A DNA stretch of 64,000 bases, taken from contig CAKQMH010000003.1 in assembly GCA_934254915.1 (NCBI GenBank), positions 1-64,000 on the forward strand, written 5' to 3'. The first letter of the stretch is position 1, and each line of letters begins with the position of its first letter. Below the pieces are notes generated by a model. It was not told the origin of the DNA and searched no databases. It was given only the letters and a program-made list of their open reading frames with translations. The DNA is from an uncultured Alphaproteobacteria bacterium (lineage in GTDB: Bacteria; Pseudomonadota; Alphaproteobacteria; RF32; CAG-239). The position numbers and the translations under genes are program-made. Of this stretch, positions 60,010-64,000 are shown piece by piece.

Positions 60010-61266
60010 GTGTTTATAATAAGGGTGCTGCAAAATATTGGTGTTAAGGCTCTATTCCTGTTGGTGGGATTGGGCGTGTTCACTGCTACGCCGAATGCAG
60101 CGCAGGCCGCCCAAATATCATCTTTGCGCTTAGGACAGGGAATTGGTAATATCCGCATTGTTTTAGACGCGGATTCGCAGTTCAATTATAAAGTGTTTTT
60201 GCTTACCGAACCCAAAAGACTGGTTATTGATACACAGAATATTGACATTAATTCTAAAGTCGAAAATGAGGTCGAAAAAAACAGCTTTATCAGCCGCGCT
60301 CGTCTGGGAACTGCCGGCGTAAACGGCAAGCGCTTGGTTCTGGATTTGCTTAAACCGGCTGTGGTGAAAAAAGTGTTTATGCTGCCGCCGCAAAGCAATT
60401 TCAGTTGGCGCTTTGTTATTGATTTGGAAGTTGCTTCCGAACGTGAATTTATTGCCAAAGTCGGCAATGACAACGCTATCAGCAACGGCAGCTATCAAAC
60501 TGCATCGCAGGTGACCACACCGAAAACAACTAAATCGTCTCCGTCCAAGGCTGTGGCTAAGACTTCAAAATCGCAAAAAATCGTAGTGCTCGATGCCGGA
60601 CACGGCGGGGTCGATCCTGGAGCTATCGGTGTTTCGGGGGTATATGAAAAAAATATTACCCTGGCTATGGCTCGTGAGCTTAAAGAAGTCATTGAAAAGC
60701 AATACGGTTATAAGGTTTATCTGACTCGTAACCGCGATGTCTTTATTCCGTTGCGCGATCGGGTAAAAATTGCCCGCCGCCATGATGCCGATTTGTTCTT
60801 GTCAATCCACGCCGACAGCGCGCGCAACCGCAAAGCTAAAGGGCTTTCGGTCTATACTCTTTCCGAAACCGCATCCGACAAAGAGGCCGCAGCTTTGGCC
60901 GAAAAGGAAAATAAAGCTGATATTGTGGCCGGATTGAACTTTGCCGAACATTCCAAAGAAGTTTCGGATATTTTGCTTAATCTGGCTCAGCGCGAAACGA
61001 TGAACCGTTCATCCGAATTTGCAACCTTTATGGTGCAGGAAATGCGCAAATCAACCCATACTCTGGACAATACCCATCGTTTTGCCGGTTTTGCCGTGCT
61101 GAAAGCGCCGGATGTTCCGTCAGTGTTGATGGAGCTTGGGTATTTGTCAAATCCGACCGAGGAAAAACAGCTGCAACAAAAAGCTTACCGCAAAAAACTG
61201 GCGATTTCGGCGGCTAAAGCTATTGATAAATATTTCGAAAATATGCGCCACGCATCGGTTTTTTAG
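60010..61266 (+). CDS. amiC: N-acetylmuramoyl-L-alanine amidase, AmiC type
   Basis: GTG at 60010, eight nt after AAGGAAAAA, gives a signal peptide (VLQNIGVKALFLLVGLGVFT...AAQA); the open frame back to 59962 would need a TTG with no site. The 418-residue enzyme has an N-terminal AMIN domain (ISSLRLGQGIGNIRIVLDAD) that targets the septum, a Ser/Thr/Lys linker and an Amidase_3 domain: VVLDAGHGGVDPGAIG, GVYEKNITLA, FLSIHADS and VLMELGYLSN supply the zinc ligands and catalytic Glu. It splits septal peptidoglycan in cell separation. Confidence 0.93.
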   Translation: MFIIRVLQNIGVKALFLLVGLGVFTATPNAAQAAQISSLRLGQGIGNIRIVLDADSQFNYKVFLLTEPKRLVIDTQNIDINSKVENEVEKNSFISRARLGTAGVNGKRLVLDLLKPAVVKKVFMLPPQSNFSWRFVIDLEVASEREFIAKVGNDNAISNGSYQTASQVTTPKTTKSSPSKAVAKTSKSQKIVVLDAGHGGVDPGAIGVSGVYEKNITLAMARELKEVIEKQYGYKVYLTRNRDVFIPLRDRVKIARRHDADLFLSIHADSARNRKAKGLSVYTLSETASDKEAAALAEKENKADIVAGLNFAEHSKEVSDILLNLAQRETMNRSSEFATFMVQEMRKSTHTLDNTHRFAGFAVLKAPDVPSVLMELGYLSNPTEEKQLQQKAYRKKLAISAAKAIDKYFENMRHASVF

Positions 61267-61378
61267 GCCGAAATTGCGCTTTTTTATCCCGATATCATAA
61301 AAATTCTTTGGCATTTTAAATTAAATGTACTAAATTGCTAAACAAGATTCTATATATAACAAACTGGTATGGACAGAT

Positions 61379-63841
61379 ATGTTTAAAACGTTATCGTCGC
61401 TCTTAAGCACGTTTTTCTTTTTTGCCGTTATCGGCTTAGTTCTTATGATAACTTCGATCTGGAAAATCTCGCAAGAGTTGCCGGAGTATAAGCAGTTGGC
61501 TAAATATGAGCCGGCCGTTACGACGCGTCTCTATGCCGGCGACGGGCAGTTGATGATGGAATATGCCGTCGAAAAACGTTTGTTCGTGCCGGAAGAAAAA
61601 ATTCCTTCTTTGGTTAAAAATGCCTTTATTGCCGCTGAAGATAAAAAATTTTATTCCCATTCGGGGATTGATTTTGTTGGTATTGCCCGCGCGGTTATCG
61701 GTAACCTCAAAAATATCGGTACTGGAAGACGTCCGGCCGGCGCTTCTACCATAACACAGCAGGTGGCCAAAAACTTTTTGCTGTCTTCCGAACTGTCTTA
61801 TGTGCGTAAAATCAAAGAGGCAATTTTGGCCACTCGCATTGAACAGGCTTTTACCAAACAACACATTTTGGAACTTTATTTGAACGAAATTTATTTAGGC
61901 AACCGCTCGTATGGGGTTGCGGCGGCCGCCTTAAATTATTTTGGCAAATCGCTGGATGAGCTTAGTCTTGAAGAAGTTGCCTATCTTGCGGCGCTGCCGA
62001 AAGGACCAAATAACTATAATCCTAAAACCCGCTATGAAGCAGCTATAGCCCGCCGTAATTGGGTTATCGACCGGATGGTGGAAGACGGTTATGCTACTCC
62101 TGAAGACGCTGAAACGGCCAAGGCAAAACCATTGCAAACAATAGAACGTCGCGGCGAATTTGTCAAAGATGGCGAGTATTTCAGTGAAGATGTTCGTCGT
62201 CAGGTGAAAAAACAATTCGGTGAAGATGCTTTATATGAAGGTGGTTTGCTGATTCGTACCACTCTTGATCCGCGTTTGCAAAAAATTGCCGCCAAAGCTT
62301 TCCGCGAGGAAATCAAAAACTATGATCACCGTCATGGTTGGCGCGGACCTCTGGCTAATTTGCCGCTTGATAAAAATTATCGGGAAGAAATGTCTAAGAT
62401 TGAAATGAGCCGTGGCTATGATAACGGCTGGCTTAAAGCTATCGTTACTGAGGTTAGTAAAGATAAAGCCGTGATTGAAACGGCTGAAGGCAATAAAGGC
62501 ATAATCCCGTTGTCGGTTTTGTCCTGGGCGCGTAAAAACTTGAAAAATCAAGGCGTCAGCAATGCTCCTTCCTCTGTTGGAGATGTGCTTCATCAAGGTG
62601 ACGTGATTATGGTTGAAAAAATCGCCGCAGCGCAGATTGCCAAACAAAAACTTCCCGCGGATTCATATAATTTGCGGCAAGTACCTGATGTTGAGGGCGG
62701 CTTGATTGCCTTAGATCCGCACACCGGTAAAATTTTGGCTATGGTTGGCGGTTATTCATTTGCCAAATCGCAGTTTAACCGTGCAACGCAGGCGCTGCGC
62801 CAAACCGGTTCGGCCTTCAAACCGATTGTTTATTTAGCCGCTCTTGATAACGGCTATTCGCCTACGGATTTGATTTTGGATGCTCCGTTTGTTTTGGATC
62901 AAGGGCCGGGGCTGCCTAAATGGAAACCGGTGAACTATTCTAAACGCTTTTACGGACTTATGACCTTGCGTCAGGGAATTGAAAAATCGCGTAACCTCAT
63001 GACGGTTCGTCTGGCTCAGGATGTCGGAATGGATAAGGTCGCGGCTTATGCCAAAAAAATGGGCGTCAACGATAATCTTCCGCCTTTATTGTCCATGTCT
63101 TTGGGCGCGGGGGAAACTCGTTTGATTAATATGGCTTCGGCTTATGGTATCATGGTAAACGGCGGCAAACAGGTATCGCCTTATCTGATTGAGCGTATTC
63201 AGGACCGCAACGGTGAAACGATTTATAAACACGATACGCGCGAATGTCCCGATTGCAACGCCGACGCCTGGCATGATCAGGAAGTTCCGGTTTTGAACGA
63301 TAATCGCGAACAATTAATTGATCCGCTCAGTGCTTATCAAATGGTCAGCATTTTGGAGGGGGTTGCTCAGCGCGGTACGGCTGCCCGTTTGCGCAATTTG
63401 CATAAACATGTTGCCGGCAAAACCGGTACTACCAATAAAAATCAGGATGCCTGGTTTGTCGGTTTTTCGCCTGATTTGGTAGTCGCGGTTTATGTCGGGT
63501 TTGATGAGCCGCGCACTCTTGGTCGTTTTGAGACCGGTGCCGGTTCGGCTTTGCCGATTTTTAACAGCTTTATGCGTGATGCTTTGGCAAATCAGGCTGA
63601 TATTCCGTTCCGTATTCCGGCCGGTATCAAGCTTGTGCGGGTTAATTATGAAACCGGCAAGCCGGCTAAACCGACGGATAAAGTGGTTATTACCGAGGCT
63701 CTGAAACCGGAATTTAATTTTGATTCCAAACGCCAGCGGGTAATCGGCACTCCGGCCGTTAATGACAATGAAGAAAATGTTGAAACCGAAGTCTTTGAAG
63801 AAGATGAAGACGCCGATTTTCAACTTGGAACACAATATTAA
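61379..63841 (+). CDS. mrcA: Penicillin-binding protein 1A (bifunctional glycosyltransferase/transpeptidase)
   Basis: The 820-residue class A PBP has an N-terminal membrane anchor (FFFFAVIGLVLMITSIW) and a GT51 glycosyltransferase domain with catalytic Glu in AAEDKKFYSHSGID and RPAGASTITQQVAKNFLL. An OB-like insert precedes the transpeptidase with SxxK (GSAFKPIVYLAAL, Ser about 476), SRN in IEKSRNLMTVRLAQD and KTGT (VAGKTGTTNKNQDAWFVGF, about 681). It makes and crosslinks peptidoglycan. The amiC-mrcA-prfB order is usual in alphaproteobacteria. Confidence 0.96.
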   Translation: MFKTLSSLLSTFFFFAVIGLVLMITSIWKISQELPEYKQLAKYEPAVTTRLYAGDGQLMMEYAVEKRLFVPEEKIPSLVKNAFIAAEDKKFYSHSGIDFVGIARAVIGNLKNIGTGRRPAGASTITQQVAKNFLLSSELSYVRKIKEAILATRIEQAFTKQHILELYLNEIYLGNRSYGVAAAALNYFGKSLDELSLEEVAYLAALPKGPNNYNPKTRYEAAIARRNWVIDRMVEDGYATPEDAETAKAKPLQTIERRGEFVKDGEYFSEDVRRQVKKQFGEDALYEGGLLIRTTLDPRLQKIAAKAFREEIKNYDHRHGWRGPLANLPLDKNYREEMSKIEMSRGYDNGWLKAIVTEVSKDKAVIETAEGNKGIIPLSVLSWARKNLKNQGVSNAPSSVGDVLHQGDVIMVEKIAAAQIAKQKLPADSYNLRQVPDVEGGLIALDPHTGKILAMVGGYSFAKSQFNRATQALRQTGSAFKPIVYLAALDNGYSPTDLILDAPFVLDQGPGLPKWKPVNYSKRFYGLMTLRQGIEKSRNLMTVRLAQDVGMDKVAAYAKKMGVNDNLPPLLSMSLGAGETRLINMASAYGIMVNGGKQVSPYLIERIQDRNGETIYKHDTRECPDCNADAWHDQEVPVLNDNREQLIDPLSAYQMVSILEGVAQRGTAARLRNLHKHVAGKTGTTNKNQDAWFVGFSPDLVVAVYVGFDEPRTLGRFETGAGSALPIFNSFMRDALANQADIPFRIPAGIKLVRVNYETGKPAKPTDKVVITEALKPEFNFDSKRQRVIGTPAVNDNEENVETEVFEEDEDADFQLGTQY

Positions 63842-63854
63842 AGAGAGGTTGATA

Positions 63855-64000
63855 ATGAAAGCCGAAGTAATGGAGAGTATCGAAAGCATCAAGCAGTCAT
63901 TGGCGCTGCTGAGGAGGTCTCTTTGACTATGACAATGCCGTTATCCGCCTTGATGAACTCAATGCCCTGACCGCAGATGCCTCGCTCTGGAATGATGCTG
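63855..64000 (+). CDS. prfB: Peptide chain release factor 2, 5' part, with programmed +1 frameshift
   Basis: The ATG at 63855, behind AGAGAGG, opens MKAEVMESIESIKQSLALLR and meets an in-frame TGA at 63924-63926. Just before it are AGGAGG (63912-63917), three spacer bases and CTT-TGA-C, the classical RF2 frameshift site in which an internal Shine-Dalgarno element and slow UGA decoding push the ribosome into +1. The +1 frame continues SLDYDNAVIRLDELNALTAD and runs off the window. RF2 reads UGA and UAA, so the stop provides autoregulation. This is not a pseudogene. Confidence 0.95.

Noticed and set aside
63855..63926. prfB as a pseudogene because of an early stop
   Set aside because: The stop is the known programmed frameshift signal with the internal Shine-Dalgarno element and CTT-TGA-C.
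1..64000. CRISPR array or complete prophage
   Set aside because: No regularly spaced short repeats and no phage structural, packaging or integrase genes are visible anywhere.

Overview
The window looks like a chromosome segment of a flagellated, Gram-negative alphaproteobacterium of moderate-to-low GC. Three syntenies support this: nuoL/M/N-like genes followed by birA and ribonuclease J; holC-degP-hflC-hflK; and rne divergent from amiC-mrcA-prfB. All three orders are familiar from Alphaproteobacteria. I infer, without proof, an uncultured host- or gut-associated lineage, because of the reduced respiratory genes, the very large secreted cysteine-rich protein and the toxin/immunity debris.

Layout. 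1-584: 5' part of a flagellin gene (minus strand). 585-1020: intergenic repeats, then a promoter overlapped by an AcrR-type operator. 1021-5913: TetR regulator plus RND pump, without an outer-membrane channel gene. 6057-13571: a secreted cysteine-rich protein of about 2,500 residues. 13714-19832: flgI-flgJ-flgN-like-flgK-flgL behind a near-consensus sigma-54 promoter. 19877-24324: OprB-type porin, three small unknown genes and a molybdopterin-binding/nucleotidyltransferase fusion. 24326-31099: an A+T-rich island of eight overlapping minus-strand genes. 31245-32257: a small unknown gene, an ISL3-like transposase remnant and tRNA-Lys. 32416-39892: a small unknown gene, three complex-I antiporter-like subunits, birA and rnj. 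39889-45906: MBL hydrolase, PhoR-like kinase, mutS, rplM-rpsI. 45908-50810: a variable region of toxin fragments and small membrane or lipoprotein genes. 50810-64000: holC, degP, hflC/K, mrp, an M48 protease, rne, amiC, mrcA and the start of prfB with its programmed frameshift.

The most interesting system is the island at 24.4-31.0 kb. It encodes a HAM1-type NTP pyrophosphatase, a PfkB kinase, a P-loop kinase, a COG1031-like radical SAM enzyme, a HhH-GPD glycosylase-fold protein, a thymidylate-kinase-like/HAD-phosphatase fusion and a maleate-isomerase/Asp-Glu-racemase-like enzyme. All genes are translationally coupled, which suggests one pathway building or modifying an unusual nucleoside, nucleotide or DNA base. 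The island is bounded by a 116-bp direct repeat of the 3' end of the upstream gene and carries no recombinase that I can recognise. A comparable arrangement occurs in the rpsI-holC region: a 34-bp copy of the rpsI tail and a 223-bp copy of the holC tail flank toxin/immunity-like modules. Recurrent capture of cargo at gene 3' ends, leaving tail duplications, is the theme of the accessory DNA here.
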